This document shows, piece after piece, positions 1-13,859 of a stretch of DNA of 64,000 nucleotides. The stretch lies in NCBI RefSeq assembly GCF_028389875.1, contig NC_084702.1:69289582-69353581 (forward strand), read 5' to 3'. This DNA comes from Rhea pennata. Taxonomy: Eukaryota; Chordata; Aves; Rheiformes; Rheidae. The position numbers were made by a program, and so were the translations under genes. The notes under the pieces were generated by a model, which saw nothing but the letters and a program-made list of their open reading frames with translations, searched no databases and was not told the origin of the DNA. The stretch's first letter is position 1; each line of letters starts with the position of its first letter.

Positions 1-70
1 CTCACTTTTTATGAAGGGCTCTACCATACCAACACATTGTAAGTCAAGCACTCAGAAGCACACCTACTTT

Positions 71-160
71 AAAACTAAAAAAAACTAAAAAAAAAAACTA
101 AAAAAAAAAAAAAAAAAAAAAAAAAAAGAAGAAGAAGAAGAAGAAAGAAAGAAAGGAAAA
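71..160. repeat. A-rich low-complexity tract with (GAA)n and (GAAA)n
   Basis: An A-rich run broken by single C bases leads into about 27 further A, then short GAA and GAAA repeats. It may be the tail of an old retroposon; no body can be recognised to its left. Confidence 0.85.
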
Positions 161-281
161 ATAAAAGACTTGCAGCCTGTTTTTCACTCTGGTGATTGCT
201 GCTGGGATGGCACTGTTCACTATGTTTCACCCTGTAACGCATGTGGAAGGCTAAAAATCATAGGGAGTTTCACAGGAAAAG

Positions 282-308
282 AACAAAATAACAAAATAAC
301 AAAATAAC
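282..308. repeat. Short 8-bp tandem repeat
   Basis: About three copies of AACAAAAT in a row. It is a minor low-complexity feature. Confidence 0.7.
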
Positions 309-2133
309 TTAGTTGTTTGAGTACATATCCAGAGTAATTATGGGAATTACCTTGAAAAGATTTGGCATAAAGGGGAATATTGTATCTGGCTAATTTCAAT
401 AAAAAGGGCTCAGCAAGTTCCTACCTTGGATTTCTCAGGAATGTATTTTCTACACCTCATTTTTACTGGGGAGTCAAAATACAGCAGGGCTAGCAAGCAA
501 AAGGCCCCATAATCCTAACTTGAAGGAAATCTCCCATGTAAAGGAGAATTCCAAGCTGTTCATTTATCCTTCCACCAGCTTCATGCAGGCTTCTGCTGCG
601 TTTTTGGCTGTCTAGACCAGTTACCTCTCTAGTCAGTCCTCCGGTGTTTTCGAAACTTTGTTTCCCTCTCAGAAGCAATTACCTTCTGATGAGCGGTTTT
701 CTCGGGTCAGTCGTGTGGCTGCACTTGTCTTCGTTTGACTGCGCGGCAAGTCGAAGCTCACTGCTGCAGCAAACGTCAGCGAGGTTCCCTGCAGGGCAGG
801 GAGGCACTTTCTCTAAGTTCAAATCTCTTTTATTCGCATTATTAAGCACACCTCAGAGCCTGGCACCGGCCAGTGTGAGTCAAATCTTAGTTATGGACGA
901 TGCCATGAAGCACGTGTAGCAGAAAGGGGTCTAGATGGGCCATGAGGAAAGCTGTTTCGTTTCTCACTGACCAGTAGTGCCAGAGGCAGGTTCTTATGAC
1001 CTTCCAGCATCCTACCTGCTATGCACCTACCTAGTGCTGCTGATGTAACCCCAGACCAGGGAAGCAAAGCAACACGAGGGCTTTGCTGAGCTGTGGTAAA
1101 TGAAAACTCAAGTTTAAGGTTTTTTTTTTCTTCTTGGAATCAGAACTGAAAGCTTGTTGGTACCTCCAAGTGGTAGGATTTGTTTGGTACTTTAGACCTG
1201 AGCCATTATTTTGGCTGGGTATGCTTTGCAAAGATTGATCTTTAAAAAATCTGATGAAAAGCTAACTTTCCTTCAAGTGATTGTGATGTTTATACACTCT
1301 CTGGTGCTAGATGTATTGATCAATAATTACAGTGTCCTTGTCCACCCAAGTGGGTAGAGTGGTTGGAGATATCCCAGTATGTGATGTTATTTTGCAGGGA
1401 AGGGGCAGAAGTGTCAAAACATAAATGTGGAAAGTTTTCCCTTCTGGGAAGAGCCCTCTTTGGCTGCAGGAGTTGAAAGTGGTAAAACCCCAGCACATCT
1501 GGGTGCAAATGCCCACGGGGAGGCTCTGCCGCAGCTGTAACTGTCTGTGTGGTGCTGTAGAAATCTTTTCACCAACTCCAGCTCTATGTGTTCACTCACA
1601 GACGTCTCTTTTATCTAATGCCATTTACATTGCTCTGGCTAGAGGAGAAGGCCTTGGTGTCCATTTTTGTGAGAGAGACTGAGTAACTGAGTCTGCTTGG
1701 GCTTTGTGTGTTTTTTATCACAAAGCTATAAATGAGTTAATTATATTTTGGTGAAAACTGTATAGAAGATCTGGAACTGCCATTAAATCATGAGCTTTTG
1801 GCTTATAATAGCAGAAAAAGTCAAGTGACTTTTGCACAGTGATTTTTCCACACCTATTTGACACATTTATACCAGGGCTCAGACCAATGCATACACCAGC
1901 AATGGTCTCTAAGCTCAGCTTCTACTGAAACGGCAGTGATCTGTAACACTGAGCAAGGGAGCAGTCACATGAAACCTACGTCCTTCCTGGATGTAAATTC
2001 TGCTCTTCACTCTAAAATAGGAAGAAGAGACAGAATTCCTGAACTCAAATCCATGAGAACCACAGCATGAACCATGAGCAAACTTTACTTATAGCTTTCA
2101 GTATGGATTTCTGAAGTATAGGACTAAGCTATA

Positions 2134-2161
2134 GATGGATGGATGGATGGACGGACGGATG
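2134..2161. repeat. (GATG/GGAC)n tetranucleotide microsatellite
   Basis: Four GATG units are followed by diverged GGAC units. Ordinary tetranucleotide repeat, likely to vary in length. Confidence 0.85.
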
Positions 2162-5100
2162 TACCATAAGAACTGCTGTTACTACATTTATAGAGTGCTG
2201 GGTAAGGAGACCCTACTGAAGAGGTAAGAATATAGAGAGTTCGTTTAAAGTCTCTGAAGCCAAATGCTGTTTTTCTGTTCTTCAGGGTTGGAATGAGGGT
2301 TATTTAGCAGGTAAATGTATGGCTTCCCCGGTCTCACTCCTTTGAACAGTTGAATTCTGATGACTGGAGGGCATTTGCAAAGTATGAAGTGGTTAATACA
2401 GAAGGAGACGTTCTGTTCCCATGGAATCAAAATGAGTTTTGTCCCTAACATCAATACATTTGATACTCCCCAAGTATTACTATTATTACCACTACCATGA
2501 ATGGGCTTACAGTGTTCTAACTTTTGCTGTGGTCAGCTCCTTCTTTCCAGTTAGCAAGGAACGATATTAGCAGGAAGATATTAGAAGAAAGTGGTGGATA
2601 GCTCACCCATAGCACAACGCTAAGAGTCAAATCAGAACCAGCACAAAGAAAGCAGCTGCCCCGCAGCCATGTGAAGTGCTTGCTGGCAGTGAGCTTCAGC
2701 CGAGGGAAGAGACTGATGGCGTTCTGGAGATCTTCCTTCATATATGTCTAATTGCCACGTCTGACACCAGTTTCTGTTTTCCCTCAAATGAAATTAAAGT
2801 GTAGTCTCCTTGGGCAGTGTTCATCCTTCCTGTCAGCATGCTCTGGGTTGTCATCGGTGGGGAGAGACCTGGCTCCAGCCACTGACCACAGACCCCTCTC
2901 AGACAAGCTGAGTTGCCCCTTGATGTGGGCTCTCTCTGTGGATGGAGGTTATGCTAAACGCCTGTTTTTTAGGAAGCTGAGTTTGGCCTAAGCAGAACTG
3001 TTCTACTCCCTGGTTCACTCTCAGCCTTTCTTTCCCTCCGCTTTTCCCGGTGTGCCTCTCCAGCTCTGGGGCCTGAGCTGAGCAGCACTTGTGAATTCAG
3101 TTTCTGGTGGGAAAGAAACCTGAGTATTATTAAGAGAAAGGGAGGATCAGCTGCAGTTACGACTGCTCTGCTCACTACAAGATGACAATAGGGACAAACA
3201 GGGTCCTATTTACTTTGACAGTAAATTAAGGTTGGACCACTAGACGTTCTGGTCCTTTCTGTTGTTCTCATCCCCCAGAAGCAAACTTGTCCTCCTGTGA
3301 TGCTCATGGTAGCAGGAGTCCATGTCACACTGCAAATTCTTGTAGGGCATGAACCTCAATTCGGATGTAGAAATGAATCTACAGGAAGATTCCAGAAAAA
3401 AACAGAAGAACATATATAAATGGCATTCAGGTAAGCAACGGTCAGTCTCTTGTTGATATCCCTTAGACCAAGGGCTTTGGTTCTGGCCCACTACTAGAAA
3501 GGAGTCTCCTTTCCGTACGCAGTCTGTGTTGGAGAGCGTGGGACAGCTGTGCAACCCCTATCTGGCAGAAGCTAAGAGTCTAGCAAAGTACCGAGAGTGT
3601 GGTCAGCTAGATTTAAACTGTAGCAGTTTTTGTCATACCCTCTCCAGGTCCAGCCAAACGTACTGCCCTGGGCCAGTAAATCTGCGTTTCTGAACTGCAC
3701 CAACAATTCTCTCCGTACAGGCTGGGCTGACGCCTTTCACTATTGTCTCAGCTGTTCATCTTCGCCTTGGTTGTGAAACCTCCTGGCACACTTCTGCTGA
3801 TGGGGATTGATTTTTTCCTGGTCTTAAGGAAAATATGATTGCCTGTTGCCTTGGACACAGATAAACTGTGTAATGCAGTACTTTCAGACAGGCAGGAGAG
3901 AAATGGGGTTAAGGACTTACAGCACAAAATCCAGTCAGCTGTAGCACATGGTAATGATATCACCCCAAAGAGTTTCAGAAGTTACTTGAAAGGATTAAAT
4001 TTTCTTTTTAGAGGCACCATGAAAAGCACAGTTCTCCTCTGAAAAAGATTATGTAGAAAGAGCATCTGTGGCTAGTCTCCTCAAACAATTTTATCAGTAG
4101 ACAAGTAAAATCAAGTTGCCAAAAACAGCTAAAAGTGGGGACTGCTGCCCTGGGGAGAGGTGGTAAAACGAAGCCCAGCTGGGCCTTTCCCAGCACTGCT
4201 CAGGCCCAGGTCCCCATGGAAGAGCGGGTAGAGCCACCTCCAGGCGAAGGCAAAGGGGGGTTTCATTCAGCTTGGCTTCTCCCGCCGCCCTGGACATGCA
4301 CTTTAAAATTATCGCATTCGCTCAGTGCAGGGTATAGCCCTCTCCCACCTGAGCCTCTTTGCTCTCCTTAACCTGAAAACTCCCACAGGGGCAGAGATCT
4401 CCTGCAAAAGTGGGGAAGCGTCACCTTGGGGAGCAGCTCGCTTAGCAAGGGCTGAACGATGGCCCAGGCGCTGGCTGCGGACTTGGTCTCACTTTGCAGT
4501 TGAATTTGCCCCAGCTGATCATAATGATAACGTGGCTCTTCCTGCAAATCAACATTATGCTTCAGCCTAAAGCTGCAGGCACAGGCTGGACTTGCTGCCT
4601 TGTGTATCAGGAGCCAACTCTGCAGCTGATCCTCCCTTTCTCTTAAAAATACTCAGGTTTCTTTCCCACCAGAAACTGAATTTGGCAGTATTGATGAAGT
4701 TAACAGAAATTAAAGAAATTGGATGAGACTTGTTGAGTAAAATTGTCCCATTGCAGAAGATCTCTTGGCTGTACTTCAATGTCCCATCTGTTTTTCTTAT
4801 GAGCAAATGATCAACATGAAAATTAGATCAGTAATTTAATGGCTGCTTTAGTCATTAAACTTCTGTGTTCCGAGGTTTCCAAAGCATTTCTAAAGATGTG
4901 TTAGAAAATTTTATTTTTCTCCAAAACTTGTGTTGGCCGAATGAATCTGAGCTCTATAAGAACAAATTGCACCTGCTATGAGCCCATCCAGGCTTCTGCC
5001 TTTGTTAACTTCAAGTTACCAAAAATGCCAATATAATTTTTTTAATTATATTAGTCATTTGCTTTTCTCCTAAATAGAAACAGTAATACTCGTGCTTTGT

Positions 5101-8100
5101 AATAAGTCAACAGAAAAGCAAATTCATTTATACACTTTACAGGCAATTGGCTCAGGAAACAATTCTTATCTCTGTCAATTTTTCCTTGGTAGAGGTTGTA
5201 GGAAGAAATGTTTTCTTTCTAGCAACATATAAAAGTGAATAGCAACGTATCTTTCCATAACATGTTTTAAATAACAGATATAGCAGTGCTGTGGGTGGCC
5301 ATGACAAATTAATTAGAGACTGGCAGGTAAAGTGATTTTGAAACTAAACATCCTGGCATGAGATGATAGCTGAAGATGTCAATTTGTGTGTCCACGCACT
5401 TGTTAAATGAGTCTAATATATTTTATTTATCATTTGGAGTAGGTCTCCCAAGTGAAAACTTCAGGGGATGTACCTGAGTCTGCACCTTTGACAGCATCAG
5501 TGGCACCTGAAACCAGCAGTGGAGAGGACCCTGATGGCCTCCTGCCGCTCTGCCCAGGGCTGTGTTGGGTGTGTGGCACTTACGCAGAGTTTGAGCAAAT
5601 GACTCATATTATACAAGGTCCCTCAGATCACTTGGGTGACTTATTTTTCATGTTATACAAAAAAAGCTTTTTTGCTATACTATTTGATAACAAAAAACCT
5701 GCAGGATCAGGACACAGGGAGAACAGACCAAAGGATCCTGCTGTCCTCGGTGGTGGGGGAAGAAACACATTCGCTGACATGTCTCGTATCACCATAGACT
5801 TGAGAAAAAACCAACTCGTGTTAAAGGGGAAGCAGAGCAAAGTGTCAGAGATTGTCGAGTTCAAGGGAGTTCACAGCCTCCCCCAGCTGTACCTGAGAAA
5901 GCACAGTGAGAGCCAGGACTTCTGCTCCCATTATTAACCCATGATCCTACAATCCTGTGGCCATCCCTGATAGAAACAAGGATGTCAAAGGCTAGGCCAC
6001 TGCCAGAAAGGCCTTTCTAACCCTATTTTGGATTATCCTAGAACATCATCTTCACTACGACCAGGGCAGGACACTAGTACAGTGCTGCTAGCAGAAAGAA
6101 TTTGGGAAAATCCTACATGATTTGCAGGACCAAAGCGCTAAAACCTTAGACAGTATTGGTTCTTCACTTGTTTTTTTATACTGTTTGCTGAACTGCCATC
6201 AGTGTTTGATTTATGCCTTGGTGGAACATTTCATTCATCTTGTAAATGTGCTTGGTTGTGCTTATGAAAATTGACTCATGTGATGCACACTGTTCACTCT
6301 GACGCACCGCAGGCTGCCTTACTGCGCACGGCCCTGGCACCCTAGCAGGAGAAATGGCTTCTCCAGAGCAGCCGGACTCCCTTCACATCACCTGGCTAAC
6401 CACAAAATGTTTTACAACTCTCAGAAACGATCACAGCTCTCAGAACCACCCTCAACTCAGTGCAGCACCTTCTCCTACTGCCGCTGTCCCTGATGAGATT
6501 ATGCTGATATATTTGGCAGGTTACAGACTCTCTGTCTTGATATACAGCCGTAAAGAGGTTGCTTAGGTTCTTATTTTTGACCACCACCCCCATCACCACC
6601 CAAATTTGGGTCCCCAGTTACAAATACCTTGGACAATATGTATGGTGTCTGCATCTTCAGGGAGGCAGAGAACATGCAAACTGCCTCCCGTATTTCAAGA
6701 GCACCTAAAGAAGAAGATCCGTGGCCTCCTGAAGTCTCAAACATGGAGGCACAGTAAACAGCCGAGGAGCTGGCAGACTGACTACTTGTCTTTGATACAG
6801 TGAAAACTTTAGTTAGAACAGTCATCTGAAACAGCAGGAGTAGAATGAAGGGCACTGCCACAGCATTGAGAGGTCCTGACAAAAGATTTAGGTCTAGCTC
6901 GCCAGAGCTATAGAGAGCCTTGAATATTTTGGCCTTTTATTGCCACTTCACTCACTCCAAATCAGCCCAAGGTCCATTATGAATGGACAAATGCTTGCTA
7001 ACAGACGCGGTTACCACAAAATGGACAAACTCCTGGGAGTTTTGCAAAAGGCATCACCACAACAGGGAGGAGTCACTACTGATAGTCCCAAGACTAATGG
7101 CCTGGATGAGCTTGGTGACAGTCTAGAAATGGTCCGTAAGTATATGGAACCTTACAGAAGAAGGCTTCTCTTCTAATTCCACCCTTTCTTATGGATAAAT
7201 AAGGAATTCCTCAAGTTTATAAGGGCATAAGCTTTTTCAAATGCCATTAAAAACCCACTATGATGATATAATTTCCTTTTTAAACTATCTTTTTTTTCCT
7301 CTGTGAAAGCGAATATTTAGAAACCAAATTAGGAAGACAAACACAGCATTGCCTTGCAGGAAACTCATTCTTTTCTGTAATAAATGGCGCTGGCTGGCTG
7401 GGCTTTTACCCAGCAAGAGCTGCCAGCTCTGTAGGAGAGGTTACTCTTTTACTCTTCTCTCCAGCACATGTGGCTCTCTCCCAGTTATTATTACAGCATA
7501 TACTTTTAAAATTATTTTTAGCTCAAATAGGCAAGCAATGAATGAAAGTGAACAAATTCTATCTCATGCTGTGCCAGATGTTCCTTTAAATTCTGTTCAG
7601 TGCCATTTTCTGCCTCTTCTGGGGTAAACAGATGTCTATGGGTGGTGGATTTATCAGAAATCTTTTACAAGGGGAAGAAATGAAGGAAATGTCTAGGCCT
7701 CCAGCACGTCACAGCTGGTGGATTTATATGCTAAGCTGGCATCTGGCCTGGTTTGTGCTAATAAGCTTTTTTTGCCTCTGTAGGACTGGCTTCTTGCTCC
7801 CACAGGCTGCCTTGTTCGGAGTATCCGGTGTTGGTAGGAGATGCAGGTGGCCGAGCAAAATTGCATGGTGATAGACACCCCTCCTCTTTCCACAGTGCTG
7901 TTCATTTTAATTGTGTTGTGAGCTTTGGGTCCCAAGCTTGGCGACACGGGTTTTGTCACTTGGGTCGGAGCCTCGACGCAGTGTGTGCACAGGCGAGTGC
8001 CTGGATCTGTCTCCTGATGGTCTGTGCTGAGCTCTCCGTGAGGGTGTAATCCAGAGCCGTGGCACTGCCCGCCTGCCCTTTTGCTGACACACAGCCCTGC

Positions 8101-9079
8101 CGTGAGCTGTGGCATCCCAGTGCATGCAAAAAGCAAGGACTCATCCAATGTGAACAGTGAGGAACTTTGCCAGTGGCCAGGTCTTACTGGGTTATGGATC
8201 GCAGTTCACTTTCACCCAACGCCCAAGTAGGGTGGAGAGAATTCTTTGCATGATTCTTTATTTAAGCCTTATTTTTTCATTCAGTGTCACATTTTCCTGA
8301 ACACATAATGTCTTTAATATGTCTTAGGAATCTGCAAAGCTGCGTTGGAGCAACAGAATAGTGACGTGCTAAATCTGGGCCCTTAAAGATGGCTTATTTG
8401 GGATCAAGTCACCATTACAACCATTCTTACAGCCTCTAGACTAACGTTTTACAGTTTATTCTTTGCCTCGGCTGGATGCTGGGGCACCCTGAGAGCAGTT
8501 TGTCTTTATGCTTCTCATGGTGCAATCCGAAAAAAAGGAGTGTTGTGTACCGGTGGACCTGAACCCCTGCCTCAGCCTCTCACCCAAAACCAGCGGCCCT
8601 TATCTGCACTGCCCACCGCTGCTGCGTGTGCAAAATGTGAGCCGGGGATGCAGCCGGAGCCGCGTTTCTCACAAGATGCTCTTTATTGCTTGTTGGGTGG
8701 TTAAAATAACGAGCAGCTGTTCCTGTGGTATTTCAGCCGTTACACTTCCGGTCCTGGCCAGAGCAGAGAATTGCAGAGAAGAGCATATTTAAAGTAATAA
8801 ATTTAAACATTTTGAAACTTGAGAAAAAGGTGAACTAAGACATAGCCAAAGATTCAGGTTAGATCTTGCTTAAACTAAACCAGGATATTCAACCCTGACA
8901 AAAATGTTGACCACGGCTATTTTTTTGGCACCGTTTCTGTTCTTTCCCCACCCTGGTTTCCTGGAAGTCACTGTGCTCTGGCTCTTCAATTAGAGACGGG
9001 TAATTGATGTATTGCAGACTGGAAAAAGCTTATCACACTGCCCTATTTGTTCCACGCCAGAATCCTATCACCCCTGTGA

Positions 9080-9640
9080 AATCTATTTCTGTGAGCGGCT
9101 CGGAGAAACCACCCGGCAGTCCCGTGCGGGCCCGCCGACAGCCCGACGCGGCCGGTTCGCCGCGGGCCCTCGAGAGCGGCGCGGGAGCCCCCCGGGCGCC
9201 GGGTGCCGGCGAAGGCGCTGCCCCCGCCGGCGCCTGCCCCTTGAGCACGCCGTCCGCCGCCCCGCGCGCGCTGGAGAGCCGCCGCGTGTGTTTCCGGAGG
9301 GCTCTTTTCGCCCGGGAGCACCTTTCCTTGCTGGCCGAGCTGCACGCGGCCCCGCAAGAGCCGGACGGGGAGAGGGCCTGCGAAAGCAGGAGCCCAAAAA
9401 GCTACGGCGGGACAAGGATTTGGGCGAGTGTGGCACAGCCTCTGCGGGTGCTGGTGCCCGTGTGAGACAGGGCCGCGTTTCTGAACCAAGCGCTGGCCTA
9501 GAGGAAGGGGGCAGCCCTCTCTCGGCCCGGCCTCGGGCGGCTGTGGCTGCTGAGGTGGGGGCACGCGCTCCCGCGCTCGCTCCGGGAGGTGAGGTGTCCG
9601 TGCGGGGTGGCCCGGGTCCCCTTCTGCATGGCTCAGCGGA
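9080..9640. promoter_or_regulatory. Orphan CpG-rich island
   Basis: A sharply GC- and CpG-rich block inside otherwise AT-rich sequence, densest at about 9110-9300, with many CG dinucleotides. It lies some 4.2 kb upstream of the C1QTNF3 TATA box. Open frames of 117 to 237 codons exist on both strands, as expected where stop codons are rare, and none resembles a known protein. It could be a promoter with a non-coding first exon, perhaps of a divergent minus-strand gene such as RAI14 (synteny only), or a distal regulatory island of C1QTNF3. Confidence 0.6.
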
Positions 9641-11999
9641 GATCGCTCCTGGAAAAGCAGGTGCAGATTATCTCTATGTGCGGTATGAAGGAGTTAGCAC
9701 TGTAAACAGAGTTATTTCTAACTGAAGGAACAGTAAATGTTTAATTAGAGATACATCCCTGCCTGGGCCAGAGCAGGCTTTTTTTATTATTATTATTTTA
9801 ATCATTTTATTTTGTTGCCTCTTGAAATAGTGGCCTGTAGTTTTACATAATAACCTCACTAATAACCCACTTTCCTAGTATCTATATGAACAAGGTCATA
9901 AACCTCATCTTTCTCACCAAACAGAGTTTTTGCTTGCAGAGAAGGTGGGAAGCAGCTTTTATCTAGCAGTTATTGCTTTTTAGCTGGTATCTCATTATCT
10001 GACATAAACAGATCCGTGTGCTTCACTCAGTCTTAACATGTTGCTTACTAGATAGAGGCTTATGGCTGCCGAAGCACCATGTCAGCAGGGTAATTACAGG
10101 TAATTACTGCTGCTCAGGTGGCAAAGGCTGGAGGGGGACTGCTGGGGGTAGGAGCAGGCAGCTGAGGTAGAGAGGGCACCAGATTTTACTCTCTTTTGTC
10201 AGGACTCTTGCAAAGGACACTGGCGCCACAACTAAAAGCAGAAACTAACCTTTCAGGTCAGTCCTTTCCTCATCTCCAGATCACTAGGCTCTGCTCTTCT
10301 GAGTGTGGAACATTCTTAGTATTTCATTCCAGTACAAAATGAACTCCAGATACGGCCATTTTAACGTTGTATCATTTTAGATTTGGTTCAGGTCCCTTTG
10401 GATAAGTGTATTTGGTCAGTTGGCGCTCGAGAATGGAGAAACAATTCCTCCATTGCTTTTTGCTTCTGACTCCAAAGTTTCAGCTTGTAAACAGTGATTT
10501 TGTAGGCCAACTATTCCTTACCCGTGGCATGAAGGGGAAGGATGGGCAGCGCAGGTTTATGAAGATGGGATTCTATTCAAAAGATTGGAAATAAAAGAGC
10601 AAAGATTAAACTCTATTATTAATTTGGAGCAAAAACTGTGCGTAGCATCAAATCAGCAGAACAATGATGGGTAGGAACCAGGTGGACTTTATTAGCAAGC
10701 GAGGAAGGGAATGTTTCTTCTTTCTAATAGCTGCCAAGAAACATGCTTGTTTCAGCTTTTGCATGAAATGATAGATGGGGCCTTTGAAGCCCAAATCTCT
10801 TTGGTTTTAGTCCTCCTCCCTTTGGGAGATGGGTGCTGTGGATATTCATTACTCATGTTGGAAACATCTGCCACAGGAAGCTCCTGGAACAGAGTTTGGA
10901 AAGCCATGAAAGCCCTAATGGCAGCTGAAAACATTAATGCTGTCCCAGCACTTGCTGAATCAAATTATAAACTGCCAAGACAAATTAATGTTTGTCTCTG
11001 ATTCATTCCCAATTTTACAGAGTCCAGGGTTTTCAAATTCTTTTTCTACCAAGAAAATCCTCTCTCTCTGAAAAATATACCCCTTTTTGGTGGCAGCAGC
11101 TTCCAAAATCTGGAACTATGTTTAAAGAAGACCTGCTTCACTCTCCAGTAAATTCCTTTCCATCTGTCCTTGCCCAGTGAAATAACTGGAATATTTGCAT
11201 TTGCATTTTTTTTATAAATCGTATTTTCAGTAATCATAAAGCATAGGCTAACGATCCTCTTCTGCAAGAGTATTTGTGAACTAATTAATATTTAGAGACT
11301 GAAGCAAAGCTCAAAGGCTAATCTATGAACAGTGTATTTAATGATCCTGAACATCTGGATTGAGAATTTAAGATCTCACTGAAACCGAATTAAGATTCCC
11401 GATGGTAGAGTTGCAAAAAAAAGGAGATAAAAACATTAAAAGCATAAAGCAAGGAGATGTAACTCTGTCTTCTGAGCTGGTGGGCTGAAATAGTGCAAAC
11501 TGCCCTCTGCCTCTCTTCCTAGGGCTGTGCCTGAGAAAAAAAGCTGAGCCAGCAGCAGTTGAGGTCTCTGCTCCTGCGCCACAGCTTGCGCTGCTGTGGG
11601 CAGTGTCCCGTGCGAGGGCTATCGGGCTGGAAGAGGTGGCTGCCTTCCTGGGCAGCCGGGGCAGCCCTACATCCCTCTCAGGAGGCTGTTCGATGGGAAA
11701 TAATGTGCCCAAAAGCCTACGCCGACAACCTAGTTGGCACGTGTGCCCTGGGCAGACGTGCTGGGGCTGAGCGTTTCTCACGCCCTCCCCTGACGTCCCC
11801 GGCCCACATCTCCTCCTATGATGTGATTTGCCCTGGTGTCTCCCACAGAAAGGACTGGGATATAAAGCAGACAGCACTTTCTCCCCCCTGTTCAGCAAAC
11901 ATAAATTACTCATCTGTTTCAGCATCTGCAAGGGCTTGAAGAACCTTCAGATCACTAATATCCCTTCTATAGCTCATTTTAAATGTAAAGAGAGACAGC

Positions 12000-12024
12000 C
12001 ACAGCCACAGCCACAGCCCTTTCC
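12000..12024. repeat. Short (CCACAG)n hexamer repeat
   Basis: About four tandem copies of a CCACAG-type hexamer. Minor simple repeat. Confidence 0.7.
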
Positions 12025-13723
12025 AAATCCCTGCTGCTTGAGCCTGTTGCTCCTTCCCTGAGGTCAGAAAGAGGGTTTTCTGTGACTTCCCAGGGATTAG
12101 GATGAGGCTTTATTTCTCCCGGCACTGCACAGAGAGCCCCCAGGCAGGGGAGTGAAGTGGCGACAGCAGCCCCATGCCACTGCAGTCGGAGGAGCTGGTG
12201 CATTTTAGTGGCTATAGCTCAGTTCCCTTGTTTAGCTCTGTTTGCGCTGGTTATGCTCTGCTGCTATAGCTTTCTGGTACGCTCAAGGCTTTTTACATTG
12301 TCAAATAACTTAGCTCCTTCTTTCACTCCTAGGTTCTGGCCTTCTGGTTGGTATCATCCTGGTTTGTTCCCAGGATCTCTTTTGGAGTGAATGGTCTATT
12401 TTTGCTCCCCAAACGAAGTCCAGGTGAGATTTGTGGATTGTTGGCTTCAGATATTGCCTTCTGGATGGCTGAACCTGCCAACGCTGTCCCAGCAAGCCCA
12501 TGTTGCTCCCTCTTCCCTATCATCCTGCACTAGGACGTGCAGCCATCGCATTATGCTCTGAAGAAAAGAAAATCAGTGTAGCTACAGCACAAACCTCGCA
12601 TTTCCTCAGGTACACTGAACAGAAAAAAAAAAGTAAAAAAAAAGGGGGGAGTGTAATTTAGAGAGCACCACCAAAATCCTGGAGGAACCCCAGCCAAATG
12701 CAATGCAGGGGGTCAGCCCCGAATAACCTGAGTTTGAGTCAGTCCATCCCACTGCAGGGCTGGGGATCGTTCCCAGGGATTGATGCTTTTAGTGATGCTG
12801 TCGTAGCCTGTAGTTAAGTCTTTCTCACAGGCAGGGAGCTACTTGCTCTCGGGAAGGCTGGTGGGTTGTGCAAGACTATGGGTAAGCATTTGCCGAACAG
12901 TAGTCTGCAGTTGTGGCATTCTGGAGGATACTAGTGGGTGGTTCAAAAAATATAATAAGGATATTATTATACCTATATAATTTGATTCTTTTAGTATAAA
13001 ATAAGCCCCCAGTAATTTATATTTACTTGGCAGCGAAGAAATAAAACTTGGTTTGGCAATTGCATTTAGCAAAATACTAGAAACTCCAGGGAAAAAATCT
13101 TGCCTGGCTGAGTAGGTTGAACTAATGCTGAGAAATGGGGCTCTGTGAATCTGAATTCAACCCAGTTTTTCAGAGCTACTTACCCTGTCTCCTTCCACTG
13201 CTGGCCAACTGACAGAAATTCAATATTTTTCTTTTACTGAATGAAAAGCATAGTCAGAAACAGCCATTGGGTCAGAATCATATGCAAAAGCTCCTCTTGT
13301 GCTTTTGTTTCCTAATTGCTCTTGGAAGAATTTTCAGACTGAGCTGACGCAGTTGTGTGTGCGAATTTCCTGGCAAATAAGGAAGGTGACTGTGTCCAAA
13401 AGACATTTTAGAGTGTGAATTCACAGCCTTTCCATGTCTAATCAAGGAACGTAAACCATTAGCCACATGTTCTCCATTTCCATCACATTTTTTCACACTT
13501 AAACAAAAACATGCCAAAGAAAAGGTGCTACATTTTTTAATGCCCCCAAATAGGAACCACGGGAGTCCGTTAAATGCTGTGGCCATTTCCAGCATACAAA
13601 TCAATTTTCCTTGTGGTGGTGAGGTGGTGAATAATGCCTGGTTTGTTTAAAGAAGCATGACTGATTTTGGATGAAGGATCCTGTCAGTTTGGCATTTTTC
13701 ATTTTATTTATTGCACACAACCA

Positions 13724-13730
13724 TATAAAA
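13724..13730 (+). promoter_or_regulatory. C1QTNF3: TATA-like box of C1QTNF3
   Basis: TATAAAA lies 130 bases upstream of the initiating ATG. A start of transcription some 25-30 bases downstream would leave a 5' UTR of about 100 bases. There is no CpG island here, which fits a tissue-restricted TATA promoter. This rests on motif and spacing only. Confidence 0.45.
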
Positions 13731-13859
13731 CCTGGTACCGGTCTCAGTGCCAGGCTTACTAGTGGAAAAGCCGAAAGGACCACATAACTCCTGGTGCTGC
13801 AAAGAGGTTCTCCTTCTGCAAGACATTTGCTGGACTCCTGAGAAATTATTTTGAATAAC

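Larger units (their letters stand above)
1..13720. other. Non-coding region upstream of C1QTNF3
   Basis: I recognise no coding exon here. It holds A-rich and tetranucleotide simple repeats near the left edge, a CpG-rich island near 9080-9640, and scattered open frames under 240 codons without recognisable domains. In mammals the next gene on this side is RAI14, read in the opposite direction. None of its coding exons was recognised, though short exons could be missed by eye. Confidence 0.5.

Noticed and set aside
7693-8148. 151-codon minus-strand open frame
   Set aside because: Locally GC-rich sequence with open frames on both strands and no recognisable motif.
9012-9725. 237-codon open frame on the + strand, with overlapping frames of 117 to 173 codons on both strands
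   Set aside because: They coincide with the CpG-rich block, where stop codons are rare in every frame; no domain, no recognisable homology, and the longest starts at a TTG.
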